From: Hyperoplus lanceolatus
Taxonomy: Eukaryota; Chordata; Actinopteri; Uranoscopiformes; Ammodytidae
Direction: 5' to 3'
NCBI GenBank assembly: GCA_026929865.2
Contig: CM049395.1
Coordinates: 15,167,501 to 15,231,500, forward strand
DNA: 64,000 nucleotides
Positions 11,332-42,483 of this stretch are shown one piece after another. The translations under genes were made by a program, and so were the position numbers. The stretch's first letter is position 1; every line of letters begins with the position of its first letter. A model generated the notes under the pieces. The model did no database searches, was not told where the DNA came from, and saw only the letters and a program-made list of their open reading frames with translations.

Positions 11332-14300
11332 GTCATATATAAGAGGCAGAGGTGAAGAGCAGGTTCGAAATAGCAAAGAAACTAAGTATAACCTGAGTTA
11401 ACAGCTCATAGTGTTACCCTGAACATTGTAGGCAATGCATTAAAATTCAACATGTAGAGATGAGATAGCATTAGTATAGAATATAATTTATATAAAAGTT
11501 ATTACTCATCATCATAGTTATTATGGCTTTGAAAATGCAACTGAAGTTGAGCCGTGTCCCCGCACTGACCCATGTTGTGCAAAAATTAGGACAAACCTTT
11601 GGAGTGACTTTTGCTGTTAAAACCAAATGGCAGCCACAGCTTGTGGACAAACTGTGTAGGGAAGCCCGGGCAGGCCCATGTGACAGATGGTCAGAGTGAA
11701 GGGGTGACTGTTGACAATGTGTGCTGCGTTCAGGAAAAAGCACATTCAGCACCATGACCGCGAGTACACAGAGAAAAACCTGGAGCTTCTGTTGTGTCAC
11801 TTTGGTTGCCTATAAAACCACACTCACAATGGATGGAGACACACACACACACACACACACACATGCACAACGGGCCAGAAAAACACCACGCTAGCAGGAA
11901 AAGACAAGCAGGGACACAGCAGTCGCAAACACCCTGGGACTAGTGCCCAACTATTATTTTTATCTGACATTTATTTTATATTTTTCTCTACAGTACATCA
12001 AAATCCTACCCCCCCCCCCCCCCCCCGCCCCCACTCCCCAGGTAATGCCTCTTTTTGCCTGTTCTCTCTGTCCTGCTTGCTCTTTGTAATTAGGCAAAAT
12101 GGGTCATTAATTAATCGCCGCGGGCAACGGGACACACAAGGAGTTAATCAGACAGGATGGATGGACTGCTAGGAAGGAGCGTGACACATAAACACACATA
12201 CTCATTTGCACACACACAAACACACATGCCCACTTTCACAAACTATTGACATTTCTAGAAAAAGTAAGCCTCCAGTAATATACACTTGAATAGAATTACA
12301 GAGGGAAAAAAAGCAAAGGAGTTGATGATGAGAAGCCCGCTGCCTGATCATTGATTCGTGTTGTCAAGCTGTGCTGAGTGGCAGTTTCTTCTAGGAGGAA
12401 AAGTTTAGTTGAAACCTTGCCTCGGGCCATCAACATTCAGAGTGTTTTTCAAGCGTGTGATGGTATACGCAACTCAATCGTCGAGTCTGAAGACGGCTGA
12501 CAAATCATTTTTCATAAAGTATATACATGGGGCTATTGACAGGAAAAACCGCACAGGATTCATTTAGGCTGGATTTTATCCTGAGCAAATTGGTTTGATA
12601 AATACAGGGGCCGGTCTCAGACAGGTGCAGTCTTTAGTGCTGAGACATCACATCGGGCTGATTGTGAATGCAGACCTGTTCCTCATGCCTTTTCTGCTTT
12701 AAAGTGGGGTTTCTCTCGAGGCACACAGAGCAACTCCTTTCATCTCTCTCTCTTTCTCTGGCTCTCTCTGATGTGAGCGTGTGTGTATGTGTGGGTGTGT
12801 GTGTGTGTGTTTTTTGCAATGGGTGAAAGATAGATTGAGGTATAGGGCTGAAGTAATTACATGCACAAATGTTGGGAATGTTTGGAGTCAGTCACCAGTA
12901 GAAGAGAATACCATATGCGTCCTGCACCACACAGGGAGGCAGTGTAGAAAACAGAAGCAACTACTACTATGTCAATTCATAATATTAATACTAAGTACTG
13001 CTTAAACTAACTTTTATTAACACTGTTGACTATTCTGCAGATTGCTCGCTCGATTGTTTTAGTTCAGTGAAATAGTGAAAAATGCCTTTGTGGTTTCTCA
13101 GAGACAAAGCAGCATATTTTGATTTGCTTGTTTTTACCCATTAACATTCCACAATCCTAATATAATTAGTTTGCTGTCATTGAGGACAGAGGGCATAAAC
13201 TAATATTCACATTTATTAAATTATTGTTGAAATAAATCAAAATTAATTTATACAAAACAAATCAATTAACGTACCTGCTCTTAATAATACAAGACAAATT
13301 ATAAGCCACCAATGACCCGACCTCCACAACGTACAAAGAAGATATGCCAACTTGCATTAGGACACACCGAGCATCAAACTTCTGCAGAATATCATGATGA
13401 AGAGGTTGTCCTTGATTTTTTTCAGGTAGTCAGCATGATGCTGTGTTAATATCTTCCAGTAGATGGCAGACTTCCAAACCATTGGAGTCCATATGGCACC
13501 AAACCATACAGTGCTCAAAAGGAATGAGTTGGAATTGGACAGTGTCACTTGAACCATTGTGTGGTGTGGTGGGACACAGATAACCTTGGTGCATCACTTC
13601 CTTCCCTTGCCATTGATTCCAAAGGGGAAGAGGCGTTTCTTCCCTCGGACATCCTCTCTTTTCCTTTAACCTCACATGCCAGCCTGTCGACCCCTTTGCT
13701 GTCTGTCAGCAGGAAAAAGAGAGCAACGGGTGGCGAGTTAGCCGGGGAAGCGTGTCACATGACAGGACGGGGCAGTAACGTCAATGACACAGGATGACAG
13801 TTTGTTTTGTCCAGTGCACTCGGCACTATCCGAGCTGCCAGAAGGGACAACCAGAGGAAGGGAAGGGTTGACATTACATCAAGCAGAGGCTAAGACTCTC
13901 ACCTGGAGAAAAAACATAATTCACTGGCTGCTGTGGTAGTGATAGAACAGTAAAATATATGCAGAATATTTGAAGTAGACTCTTCCTGATGAGATAATGC
14001 TGGCAGCAAACATTCCAGCCTTATAACACATTAACCATACATTCCTTATCGACTGTATTGTGTTTTTCCGGAAAGAGCCAGAGTCTCCCTCCTTTAATGT
14101 TTTAAAATAAAATAAACCCTGCTGAGAGTGGTGACTGGTATACTCAATATTTGCATTGTATCACTGAAATGCTAAGAATGTGGAGTAGAGGATTATATGT
14201 CTACCAGAGCGTTTGATCAAATCATCTAGGCACTAAGAGAAGAAATATATGTTTTATAATGTAGTTACTGACTAAATGGATTCATTTGTTCCTTATTGCA

Positions 14301-14429
14301 CATTTGTAATCAAATTCTCCTCCATCATTAAGTTAATAATACAGACAGTCTGGGACAAAAGCGCCTGGGACCAGACCAACTACTGTAATTGCATTAGAAA
14401 GGTTTTCAAGCTGCATAGCAGAGAGACTC
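11332..14429. other. Non-coding stretch with short microsatellites
   Basis: No gene recognised. Holds a (CA)n at about 11840-11864, a C-run at 12008-12026 and TG/CT-rich simple sequence at about 12740-12810. A minus-strand stretch at 13357-13675 has short open frames but no domain that I can name. Confidence 0.45.
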
Positions 14430-14590
<161 letters not shown>

Positions 14591-16634
14591 CGATCGATCT
14601 CTTCAACTGGGCCATACAATTATACAGCCAGTGAAGTACTCAATTTCATTGTCGTGACATTTATTACACAGTACTTTCCACTCAAGCAAGAAATTGGCCC
14701 GGTACCTAAAACTGGAGGGAGGGACTGGATTGTGACCAGGTTTATCATAGCTGGAATTGAATTCAAATGTGTTTTTCTTTTCCTCTCTTATTTGACTACT
14801 GCTTTTATTGCTCTCAACAGCTGTGTCTTTTCTAATAATCAGTGTACTTAACCTGTTGTTTTACCTTGTAACCTGTTCTACTTTCTGCTTTGTTCTGGTT
14901 TGTTCTGTACTGTGTCTTGTTTTGGGCTGCGTACTGTTCTGCTTGTGCTGTTGTTGTTATTTACCCTTTATGTCCTTGTTTATTTGTAATTTAAAAAGCC
15001 TTTTCAATACCAAGGCCAGGGGACTACAGATGAAAAGCTTTTTGGTTAATTCTGGCATTCTTAACCCATGTATATAATCATGTGTTTTATCAATTTGCAC
15101 TGTCCCCTTCTTAAATAAACTGAATTCATTTGAAATGTGAGTAGTGATTTTCTCCACCAGGTGGTGCTGTAGGCCTATCATAAACATTCACAGGGAGCAA
15201 TGGAGGCACATCAAGACTCATGGGGCATAAAGACTGAACATTGTTTTGAATGTATTTAACCATTGAGATACTTTTTTCATTATTCAGTTCCATTTCCATA
15301 GAAAACACGAGACATTTACTGTCATTAGATCGTACATGAGCTGATAAGCTCTGTGGCCACACTACAGCAGTTAATTCCACTGTTTGATTCCTCTCTGGAA
15401 TTGAAGGTCAAGTGCAGTATTAGAGTACAGCCACAGACTATATGCCATTAAATGAAAACCTTCTGACTCAATTTTCTCTTTAACAACGGCAATAAATCAG
15501 GAGGAGCGCCACCGCTGAGCAGAGCGTGCTCCTAACCCAGGGCTTTCCAGTTGTTCCCAGCCTAGCCAGTTAGCTCGGTATTGATTCTCTGTCGTGCTGT
15601 GATACCACTATAACCATCTGACCTATCAATGCTGAGCTCACAGCACTAGAATCAAGTGCACACGGCCCTCAGAGGGGGTCGGCTCAACTCATCCTCTGGA
15701 CTGTGGTGCTATTACTAAAAACATCTGCTCTTGGGTCATGTCCTGCTACCTGCTCTAGCCTCTACAGTACACATTTCACCTTCACAATAAATCCACCCCT
15801 TTTCACACATACACATGAACACACCCATGGACAGCTTTTAAGACATTCGGGCCGTTATATTGAAATGACAGGAGGTTGAAATGAAAATTATTATTAAAAA
15901 ATTAGGCCCCCTCAAAATTGCTATGAGGGGGCCATCATAGCAAGAGTTGGATTACCCAGCACACACAATGGGACCAGGCAGTGCCTATATGAGCCACTGA
16001 CTGCTGGGGCGTCAGACCCAGATGAATTGAAGGCAATCGGTCCCTCAAAAAGAAGTTAAAAAGAAAAGTTTGATACTTAAATAAACTGAAATATTGGACT
16101 CAATCCAAAAATCCTTTAAATTAAACAACGCAAGAAGAAAAATTGCTGACCACTAAACTAGTGTCTCTATTATTTATAAGAGGTCACAAGCCAAGACAGT
16201 TGCTAACCACGTCTCATTTTACAGCTCTTCATAATCACACAAGCTCAGAGTCCTGGATGACTCAGGGAAATATGCTCAATAGCCTCGAACATTTTCAAAA
16301 AAAAGTCTCGCGATTTAATTGAAGACTTTACTGAAGATGTACTTCTAACACACAATGAAAGGATAATATAAAATAATATTTCCTTTCATTGCCATCCAGC
16401 TGCATATCTCCGCTTGCTCAGTCAGGCCCTTCTACTTATATGATGTGATGATTATCCGGCTCAGGCTCAAGGTGTGTGCGAATGGGCTCCCACCTGTGCA
16501 AAGTTAATTACAGTTCCATTCCTATCCTACAGTCCTTTGGACCAAAACCATAACTCTGAAAGTGAGACACTATTATTGACAGACCTAGACCTGCACATTC
16601 ACACTCGCACACACTAATTGACTCCCCGACCATC

Positions 16635-16639
<5 letters not shown>
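14591..16639. other. Non-coding stretch
   Basis: No exon, RNA gene or element end recognised. A perfect 10-bp stem, 9-base loop inverted repeat (GGCCCCCTCA / TGAGGGGGCC) lies at 15905-15933; its role is unknown. Confidence 0.45.

Positions 16640-16728
<89 letters not shown>
16640..16728. repeat. (CA)n microsatellite
   Basis: About 44 uninterrupted CA dinucleotides ending in CATATA. Intergenic, downstream of the minus-strand RING-finger gene. Confidence 0.97.
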
Positions 16729-16732
<4 letters not shown>

Positions 16733-18069
16733 AACACCATTCTTACAAGCACACAAGCTCATAAAGTTGTCCTCATTTTGAGGGATTTATTGCATTTTAA
16801 TAAGCATCAATGTGATTTAATAGAAAGTCATATTCATTTGTATAGAACAATTTAAGACTCTTGGAATCTGTTAAACAGCAGTGGAAATGATTCAATAGAA
16901 AAATATATGAAGTACCAACAATAATCAGCATATCCCCACCAGCAAATAGAGAAAACAATTCTTTAGCTTTATCATTCACTGTGGAACACACTCAATCTTG
17001 GAAAATGCAAAAATCTTAAACGTGTTTCAAAATGTACCCATGGGAGAGTTTAGAGGTAGACCACAAGGACTCCAAAAAAGTCAAGTAAGTGAAAGGAAAA
17101 ACCTGGAAGACCTGTTCAAGAACAGAAACTTGTAAAAAAATAAAAATAAAAAAATAAATCAGACGTTTAGAGAGGTACTTTACATATTATGTTATGCTTT
17201 ACCTTTATATTACCAGATAGTTCTTCATGGCCGACAAATCAGTCAATCAATATATTCATATATATATATATCATTTCAAAAAACAGTACACATTAAGTTA
17301 CCCTCCCCCAACCCCATCTAGTCAAGATTACATTCTTTGCATCATGTTTCTAACCAAGAGTCCCGGGCCCTCAGGTGATGATACTCACTCATCGCTGTGC
17401 AATGTGTGTCATGCTGCATTTCCAGTCATGGGTGTGTTCAAAAAGGGATGTTTGCAAAGTAAGTGTGACAAGCAATACAAATAGAATGGTAAAAATAAAA
17501 CATTTCCCCTTTCGAAGGAGCGGAGAGAAACAAAAAAAAATTAAGTACATTTATTCAAAGGTTTGTTGATTTAAAAGACAATGGCCAATTGTGAGGGAGT
17601 TTGAGCGATGCAAGCTAACAAAGCTTTTCGTGGAGGGAGTTTCGGCCATGTTAAAAAAAAACAAGATATGAAAATCCTCTGCTGCACTTCCTCCTAAACC
17701 AGTTGTCGAGATTGTGTGTTTACGCAAAACAGCAACTTGACGCTGGCAGCCCTATAGCCCTGCATGACTTTCAGAATCTATTCAAAACATCTAAAAGAAA
17801 AAAAAGAAAAACTTTAAGAACACACCCAATCATTTTACACTTGCACCAAGACAGACACACGGAAAGTGCAAACTAATTACACAAGTGCCATTACCACTTT
17901 AAATCCTTGGAAACCTTTTCTGATAATTAATTTTTACCAACACCTGCATTTACAGGATGAACATTGTTCCTCCTGTTGGATCATTATGGTTTGATTCCTT
18001 TGTGCAGGTTCAACAGGGAATTAGACTGTGTCCTGGTTGGGTTAGTGTTGTGTTTCCGTTTGCTGTTGC
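16729..18069 (-). other. Intergenic region and probable 3' UTR of the RNF128-like gene
   Basis: No coding frame of its own is recognised. Reading on the minus strand this follows the stop codon of the RING-finger gene, so the part nearest 18069 is presumably its 3' UTR. TTTATT (AATAAA on the minus strand) at about 17549-17554 is a candidate poly(A) signal roughly 0.5 kb after the stop. The transcript end cannot be fixed by eye. Confidence 0.4.
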
Positions 18070-19161
18070 TCATCCCCTCGCGGCCTCTGACTCTCCCTGG
18101 AAGGCCCTGTTGTCATAGAGATGCTGATGACTCTCTGGGTCGGGGCTGCTCGTGTCCGTCAGTGGGACTTCATATATGGCTTCTCCTCCTGTCACCGTGA
18201 CCACAGTGACATCTGGTGGCGTGTCAGCAGACATGTTGTCTTTGGTCTGATCTTCTACCCCCAGGGCCTTCAGGATGTCGCACTTACACATGGGGCAGGT
18301 CCTCCTCTCCAGCAGCCAGGGCTCAATGCAGCCTTTGTGGAAGATGTGGTCGCACGTCAGCACCGTCACCACTTCCCCGGCCCTGTAGGACTCAATGCAC
18401 ACGGCGCACACCTGGGAGTCAGATGCGGTTTCCTCGTCCCCAGTCTTGAGCTTGCGCACTTGCAGGCGCCCGATAGCCTTCTTGGCCTCGGACTTTAGCC
18501 TCTTCTCTGAACGCCTGTGCCTGCTCATGCTGTAGAGACGGTTGGCGGAGATGAACACAAAGTAGGTGATGGAGGCCGCTGTCACAACAAAGAAGGCGAT
18601 GGACAGGAAGTAGAGCCAGTAGGCGTCCATCCAGGGTCCGTGAGGGCTGCCTGGTTCGATAAGCATCTCGACCTCTGTCCCGTTTTTCACCAACCTGACC
18701 ACCTGCATGCCCTGGATGTTGCCGGTCATGATAGCTACAATGTTGCCCGCCTCCGAGTGGGCCATGTGAGTGGTGCTGTTGCCACTGCCGTCCACATTGT
18801 ACACCACCACACCAGCTGCCCCTTGACGTTTGGCAGCGTTGATCTTCTGGCTGAAGGTGCAGTTGCCCCTTTTAATGAGGGCTATCCACGGTGGTGAGCT
18901 GGAGTTGCGGTTGAAGACAGGATAAGGGTCGCAGCCTCTGGGGTCTCCCGTGGGAAGCGTAACAATGCCCTCGGCTAACTCCAAGGGAGAGTTACGGCCG
19001 TACGTCCCGCACTCACAATATTTTTCCACTGTCTCATTGTTGCTGTTGTTCACATAGCTTATTTTCACCATGGCTGTCCAAAACACCATAGCAGCCGAGT
19101 AGTGAACAAGCCCCGACAAACACAGCAGAAGCAGCAGAGAGTGTTGTGTCTTCTTACCCAT
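18070..19161 (-). CDS. rnf128: RNF128/GRAIL-like PA-TM-RING E3 ubiquitin ligase (intronless)
   Basis: A 363-aa transmembrane ubiquitin ligase in one exon. Residues 1-24 form a signal peptide, about 30-175 a lumenal protease-associated domain with several N-glycosylation sites, and about 183-204 a membrane helix. The cytosolic part has a RING-H2 finger with ligands C252, C255, C270, H272, H275, C278, C289 and C292. The stretch after the finger, CDILKALG, and the IGRLQVRKLK segment before it are typical of RNF128 (GRAIL), an endosomal E3 that tags membrane cargo such as T-cell and tetraspanin proteins. Length is close to the family's roughly 400-430 aa. The frame is open 60 codons upstream, but ATG at 19161 has a strong ACCATGG context and begins the signal peptide, so I use it. 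Mammalian RNF128 has introns; this copy has none. It could be rnf128a, rnf128b or an RNF133/148-like retrocopy; the family call is firm, the paralog is not. Confidence 0.88.
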   Translation of the reverse strand: MGKKTQHSLLLLLCLSGLVHYSAAMVFWTAMVKISYVNNSNNETVEKYCECGTYGRNSPLELAEGIVTLPTGDPRGCDPYPVFNRNSSSPPWIALIKRGNCTFSQKINAAKRQGAAGVVVYNVDGSGNSTTHMAHSEAGNIVAIMTGNIQGMQVVRLVKNGTEVEMLIEPGSPHGPWMDAYWLYFLSIAFFVVTAASITYFVFISANRLYSMSRHRRSEKRLKSEAKKAIGRLQVRKLKTGDEETASDSQVCAVCIESYRAGEVVTVLTCDHIFHKGCIEPWLLERRTCPMCKCDILKALGVEDQTKDNMSADTPPDVTVVTVTGGEAIYEVPLTDTSSPDPESHQHLYDNRAFQGESEAARG

Positions 19162-21674
<2,513 letters not shown>

Positions 21675-21683
21675 GGCCTACCC

Positions 21684-22765
21684 TAGTCTGGCATGACCAC
21701 TTCCGCCAGCGTCTATTCGCTTGCGGCGGCAAGCTACGCAGCCATGACGCAGCCCCCTCCTTTTCCGGTTGCTGGCTTTCCCCTATTGTGATCCCCCTCA
21801 AATTCGAAAACAATTCGCTCACAGTCAACCCGTGTGCTTATGTGCAGCGCTCTCTCTCACACACACACACACACACAGGGTGTGAGAAGTCACATTACTG
21901 TAGACAGAAATAAAGTGTGGCAATACTTAATAATATTGGCGGTGGTGGTCCGGGACACAGCCTAGCCTAGCTGTCCAACTTCATTGTACAACTACCCCCG
22001 GGCAGAAATACCCTCATAAACTCTGGAAAATGAAGCGTGGGGGTTTGAATTGAGCACCGGACCTTATAACCAGCTAGATTAAGATCCGACGTTCCCTTTC
22101 TTTGGTGAATTAGGAACTAAGCAGCGGTGTTTTAGCGACGGGGAAAGATTCCAACGGCTTCCACTTTCAACTAGCAACTCTTACGGCTACTTGCTGCAGT
22201 TGGTGTAGCGCTCACAACGTCAAAACCCTGTTCTGCCTGTAAACAGACGGACTACGGCTCTGACTACAGCGATAGGAGGTGGTGACATAAGTTCTCGAAT
22301 GCTAAAAATTCTACTCGACCGCCGTAGCCTTGCCTCTCAACTACCGATGATAATGTTACCAGAGATAACACTACGTGGCTAGTTAACTCCGGTTAAGTTA
22401 TCCCGTGAGCTCCTCGGGGGCTAAAATGTATGGTGTCTTGACATGCTGGTTAGAAAGCAACACACTATGTATATTCCTTTTGTCTTTAATAATTTTTGTG
22501 TGGCGTTTGCGGGTTTAGCCATTTCTCTGACAGTCTCCTGACGTGAAGACGTTCCATCAAAATAAGTCCCCCCCCGGCACTATTTTGCAGGACACCGCTG
22601 CTGCTTCCTGGGGTTAGCCCCGCCCTAGATGATTGTGATTGGTTTAAACAAATACAAACAGGCTAGCCCAGTTTCCCCCGGTTTCCCCACCCGAATAGAC
22701 GGCTCTAAACAGAGTGCTTCCAGACCATACTACTTGCTGTAGTTTGGTCTGGCTTTGCGAGACTA
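21684..22765 (+). mobile_element. Non-autonomous DNA element with 9-bp target duplication, copy A
   Basis: A 1082-bp element beginning TAGTCTGGCATGACC and ending GGCTTTGCGAGACTA. Its short imperfect inverted ends (TAGTCTSGCA) are flanked by a perfect 9-bp duplication GGCCTACCC (21675-21683 and 22766-22774). A short (CA)n sits near 21860-21878. No protein is encoded. A 9-bp duplication fits Mutator-like or Merlin-like elements better than hAT (8 bp), but with no transposase the superfamily stays open. Two further copies lie at 23.2-25.4 kb in the opposite orientation. Confidence 0.85.
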
Positions 22766-22799
22766 GGCCTACCCTATACACACACACAAACACACAGAG

Positions 22800-23110
22800 A
22801 CACACGCACACCTTTTTTCTTTCACATGGGTTCTTTTGTCCCTGCAGCCATCCGGGCATTCAATGCGGCCAGCAGCAGATAATTTATTTTATTTGCGTTG
22901 TGATGACTTTTATTTTTATTTATTTTAATGTTTTAATGTTTTAATCTTTTAATATGTATTTTACATTTTTTATATCCTGGCACTTTATCTTTTGAGCAAT
23001 TTGTCTCCACAGTGTATTGTGTTCATTGTTGTATTGTTCTGTCATGTGGGTTTAACCACTTCCCCTGGTGCGAACAAATTACTGAATCTTGAATTCTCAG
23101 AGCGGGAACA
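22800..23110 (+). mobile_element. LINE 3'-end remnant
   Basis: A short plus-strand frame reads FHMGSFVPAAIRAFNAASSR then stop (about 22820-22882), the typical C-terminal end of non-LTR retrotransposon proteins. An AT-rich 3' UTR and a GAATCTTGAATTC-type tail near 23080-23097 follow. A similar tail with CTTGAATCTTGAAT occurs at 25556-25573, after the inserted copies below. The rest of the element is missing. Confidence 0.5.
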
Positions 23111-23783
23111 CTCTTTACTAAGAGCCCGAATCCTCTGGTCATATCTTGGGCGAGTTTTGCCGTACAGCAAGACTGGAAGCACTCTGTTTAGAGCCGTCTA
23201 TTCGGGTGGGGAAACCGGGGGAAACTGGGCTAGCCTGTTTGTATTTGTTTAAACCAATCACAATCATCTAGGGCGGGGCTAACCCCGGGAAGCAGCAGCG
23301 GTGTCCTGCAAAATAGTGCCGGGGGGGGACTTATTTTGATGGAACGTCTTCACGTCAGGAGACTGTCAGAGAAATGGCTAAACCCGCAAACGCCACACAA
23401 AAACTATTAAAGACAAAAGGAATATACATAGTGTGTTGCTTTCTAACCAGCATGTCAAGACACCATACATTTTAGCCCCCGAGGAGCTCACGGGATAACT
23501 TAACCGGAGTTAACTAGCCACGTAGTGTTATCTCTGGTAACATTATCATCGGTGGTTGAGAGGCAAGGCTACGGCGGTCGAGTAGAATTTTTAGCATTCG
23601 AGAACTTATGTCACCACCTCCTATCGCTGTAGTCAGAGCCGTAGTCCGTCTGTTTACAGGCAGAACAGGGTTTTGACGTTGTGAGCGCTACACCAACTGC
23701 AGCAAGTAGCCGTAAGAGTTGCTAGGTGATAGTGGAAGCCGTTGGAATCTTTCCCCGTCGCTAAAACACCGCTGCTTAGTCCC

Positions 23784-24969
<1,186 letters not shown>

Positions 24970-25213
24970 CTTAGTCCCTAATTCACCAAAGAAAGGGAAC
25001 GGCGGATCTTAATCTAGCTGTTTATAAGGTCCGGTGCTCAATTCAAACCCCCACGCTTCATTTTCCAGAGTTTATGAGGGTATTTCTGCCCGGGGGTAGT
25101 TGTACAATGAAGTTGGACAGCTAGGCTAGGCTGTGTCCCGGACCACCGCCGCCAATATTATTAAGTATTGCCACACTTTATTTCTGTCTACAGTAATGTG
25201 ACTTCTCACACCC

Positions 25214-25245
<32 letters not shown>

Positions 25246-25411
25246 CGCTGCACATAAGCACACGGGTTGACTGTGAGCGAATTGTTTCCGAATTTGAGGG
25301 GGATCACTATAGGGTAAAGCCAGCAACCGGAAAAGGAGGGGGCTGCGTCAGGGCTGCGTAGCTTGCCGCCGCAAGTGAATAGACGCTGGCGGAAGTGGTC
25401 ATGCCAGACTA

Positions 25412-25580
25412 GTTTTTCCCTGATTCTTGCACTTTGCACTTTAGTGCCCAGGCCTGCGTACATGTTGTGATGTTTGCGTCCGTCACTGTTTGTACTGTTA
25501 TGTGTTGTCGCCTCTCCTCGCTGTAAACCAATTTGCCCTCTTGGGACACTAATAAAAATCTTGAATCTTGAATGGGTAAG
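25412..25580 (+). mobile_element. LINE 3' UTR tail fragment
   Basis: Sequence ends AATAAAAATCTTGAATCTTGAAT at about 25551-25573, a poly(A)-signal-like motif followed by short direct repeats, as at the 3' ends of many fish LINEs. It may be the displaced 3' end of the remnant at 22800-23110, separated by insertion of the repeat copies. Confidence 0.4.
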
Positions 25581-26452
25581 TTGTAATATGAGTGTTTTGT
25601 TTTTTTATAGCCTACCGTTTGAATGGCCTATACAAGTGAGTAGCACACATCTATGGCATTGGTTAGAAAGCCTAACTAGCCTATATCGATAAAGATAAAG
25701 ATTAGTTTCCAGGAATTGATTCGATGGAGAAAATTAGATTGATGAAAGTTCCCAGAAATCAAGAAGCCTAGCCCAATTTAACCTTTAAATTATCACATGC
25801 GGCCCATGTTATATATTTTTTTCCTTATATTTATAGCTTACTCTGTTTTATAGGCATGTAGGCTAACTAAAAATAATAGCTTTGCATAAACATTAATATA
25901 CCAAAACTGCTAAAGCAATACCTATCAAATGGTTCCGTATTTGTTGCCACTAATGCCCAATAAAGTGAATTATCTCTCCAGTTGTACTGCAATCAATATT
26001 GTAAAGTCTTGCAGAGCGTCAGGCCTCACCCTTTAAATAAATATTTACAGTCGTGTCAATTTGTGTTCTTATTCAGTTACCGAATGAGAAACAATTCATT
26101 TTCCACATACAAAGTTGTGTTAAAGTGTATGCTTAATTACACCCCTGGTGCGCCTCAGGGTGCTGGAGTCCGTTCATGTCGAGTGGAATGACTTACAACT
26201 CGTGATCCCCCCCCCCCCCCCCCCCCATTCCCATTCTTGGCTAAAGCGCCAGGCCTTAAAAGATGCCTTCTCCCCCCCAATAATCTCTCTATTCGCAGCT
26301 TGTAGTCGTAGTGTAGAGTTAGATGCAGCGTTTCCAGCAGACAGCTTCAGCCCACATTTAACCTTTTTGTACACTTTTTTTGGGTTAGGAGAAAGGGCCA
26401 CATGAATCCTTAGGAATTCCTTTTTTATTTGTATTTATTGACTCAAACTAAC
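25581..26452 (+). promoter_or_regulatory. Upstream region of slc24a5, candidate promoter and 5' UTR
   Basis: Non-coding DNA upstream of the slc24a5 start codon. It contains a run of 20 C at 26207-26226 and, 48 bp before the ATG, CACATGA at 26399-26405 (TCATGTG on the minus strand), which matches the core recognition sequence of the pigment-cell regulator MITF. No TATA box is obvious. The regulatory role is inferred from the motif and the gene's known pigment-cell expression, not seen directly. Confidence 0.35.
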
Positions 26453-41336
<14,884 letters not shown>

Positions 41337-41673
41337 GCTCTGACCCTCCCAGGGCTGAAGCCACATTCTCCGAAACTCTTAACAACGGTACAAGAACACA
41401 ACCGAATTGTTAAGCCTCATAATCTTAAAAATGTCCAAATAAGGAAACATGGTTCCACTCAAACTTGTTTAAGTTATTGTGCCATGGAAGACTTGTGCTG
41501 GTCACATCTCAAGAACAGGACCTAGATTTGTAATTTATATAATGATATTATATGTGCAAAAGAGCATTCACTTCGGTGTGCATGTCTGATCCAGGCATGC
41601 CCCATCATTTTTGTAAGGTGTCTTACTTCTGTCTTACTTAAGAACCATAAAAAGAAAATTGTCTTTTCAAAGC

Positions 41674-41679
41674 AATAAA
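41674..41679 (+). terminator. slc24a5 poly(A) signal
   Basis: AATAAA 338 bp after the stop codon, followed by a GT-rich stretch (GTTATGTCCTCTTTATGTTGTTGT lies just downstream), the usual downstream element. Confidence 0.7.
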
Positions 41680-42260
41680 AGGTGTCAACTATATAAGAAT
41701 CTGGTTATGTCCTCTTTATGTTGTTGTAGGAGTTATGACAGTCACCACAACAGATTTTTATTAGCTTTTTATGAGCATCATAATGCCTGCAAAGTGGAAG
41801 GTGGAAAAAGCCATAAATTGTGAATAAACAAAACTTTCCACTTGTGTACGATTACCAAAGAAGTGGGGAAAAAAGGGGGGGGGGTCAAAGCCAACTACAA
41901 AGCATAGATGATTGAATGAACTTCAGTTCAGACACTGCTTTAGATTTGTAACATTGTTAATATAATCAAATTATCCTACTGAAAAAACAAAATACAAATC
42001 TTTAATATCTGGGATTTGACACTTCCTGCAGTAAATATTGGCAACCACAGCTAATTAAATATGTCAATTTTGATAGCACATAATTCGAATTACTCCGTTT
42101 TGATAGAAGTGGAATTTTCCTTAGAGGCCACTGTATGGCAGTGTAGAGCAATGATGCTCAACGGATCAACACCTCAGCTTCAGTTTTACACAATGTGAAG
42201 AACAACTTTGAGACTTTGAACACAGGAGATTTTACAACCACCAGGTTTAAAAATTAAAAG

Positions 42261-42266
42261 TTTATT
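42261..42266 (-). terminator. myef2 poly(A) signal
   Basis: TTTATT on the plus strand (AATAAA on the minus), 218 bp after the myef2 stop codon. With the slc24a5 signal it defines two convergent transcripts that end about 0.6 kb apart. Confidence 0.55.
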
Positions 42267-42483
42267 TGTTAAAATAAATTGCCTGACAAAAAAGGGTTTA
42301 CAAAACAAAGATAAAATAACTATGTAGTGTGTATACATAAACGAAACCAAAAAGAAAAAAAGAGAGAAAAGGAACCGTGGACACATGGAGATATGAAGTA
42401 ATTGTGTTTTTAAAACAAAACAAAAAGATAATTGGCAAGTGGGCTGAATGTGGAAGTGTGTTAGTATGACTCCTACAAAAGCT

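Noticed and set aside
13357..13675. Minus-strand frames that looked like an exon (with CAGGTACG nearby)
   Set aside because: Frames are short and broken, no family is recognised and no partner exons are visible.
15905..15933. GC-rich hairpin as a terminator or small-RNA precursor
   Set aside because: A 10-bp stem is too short for a microRNA precursor, and intrinsic terminators do not apply to a vertebrate genome.
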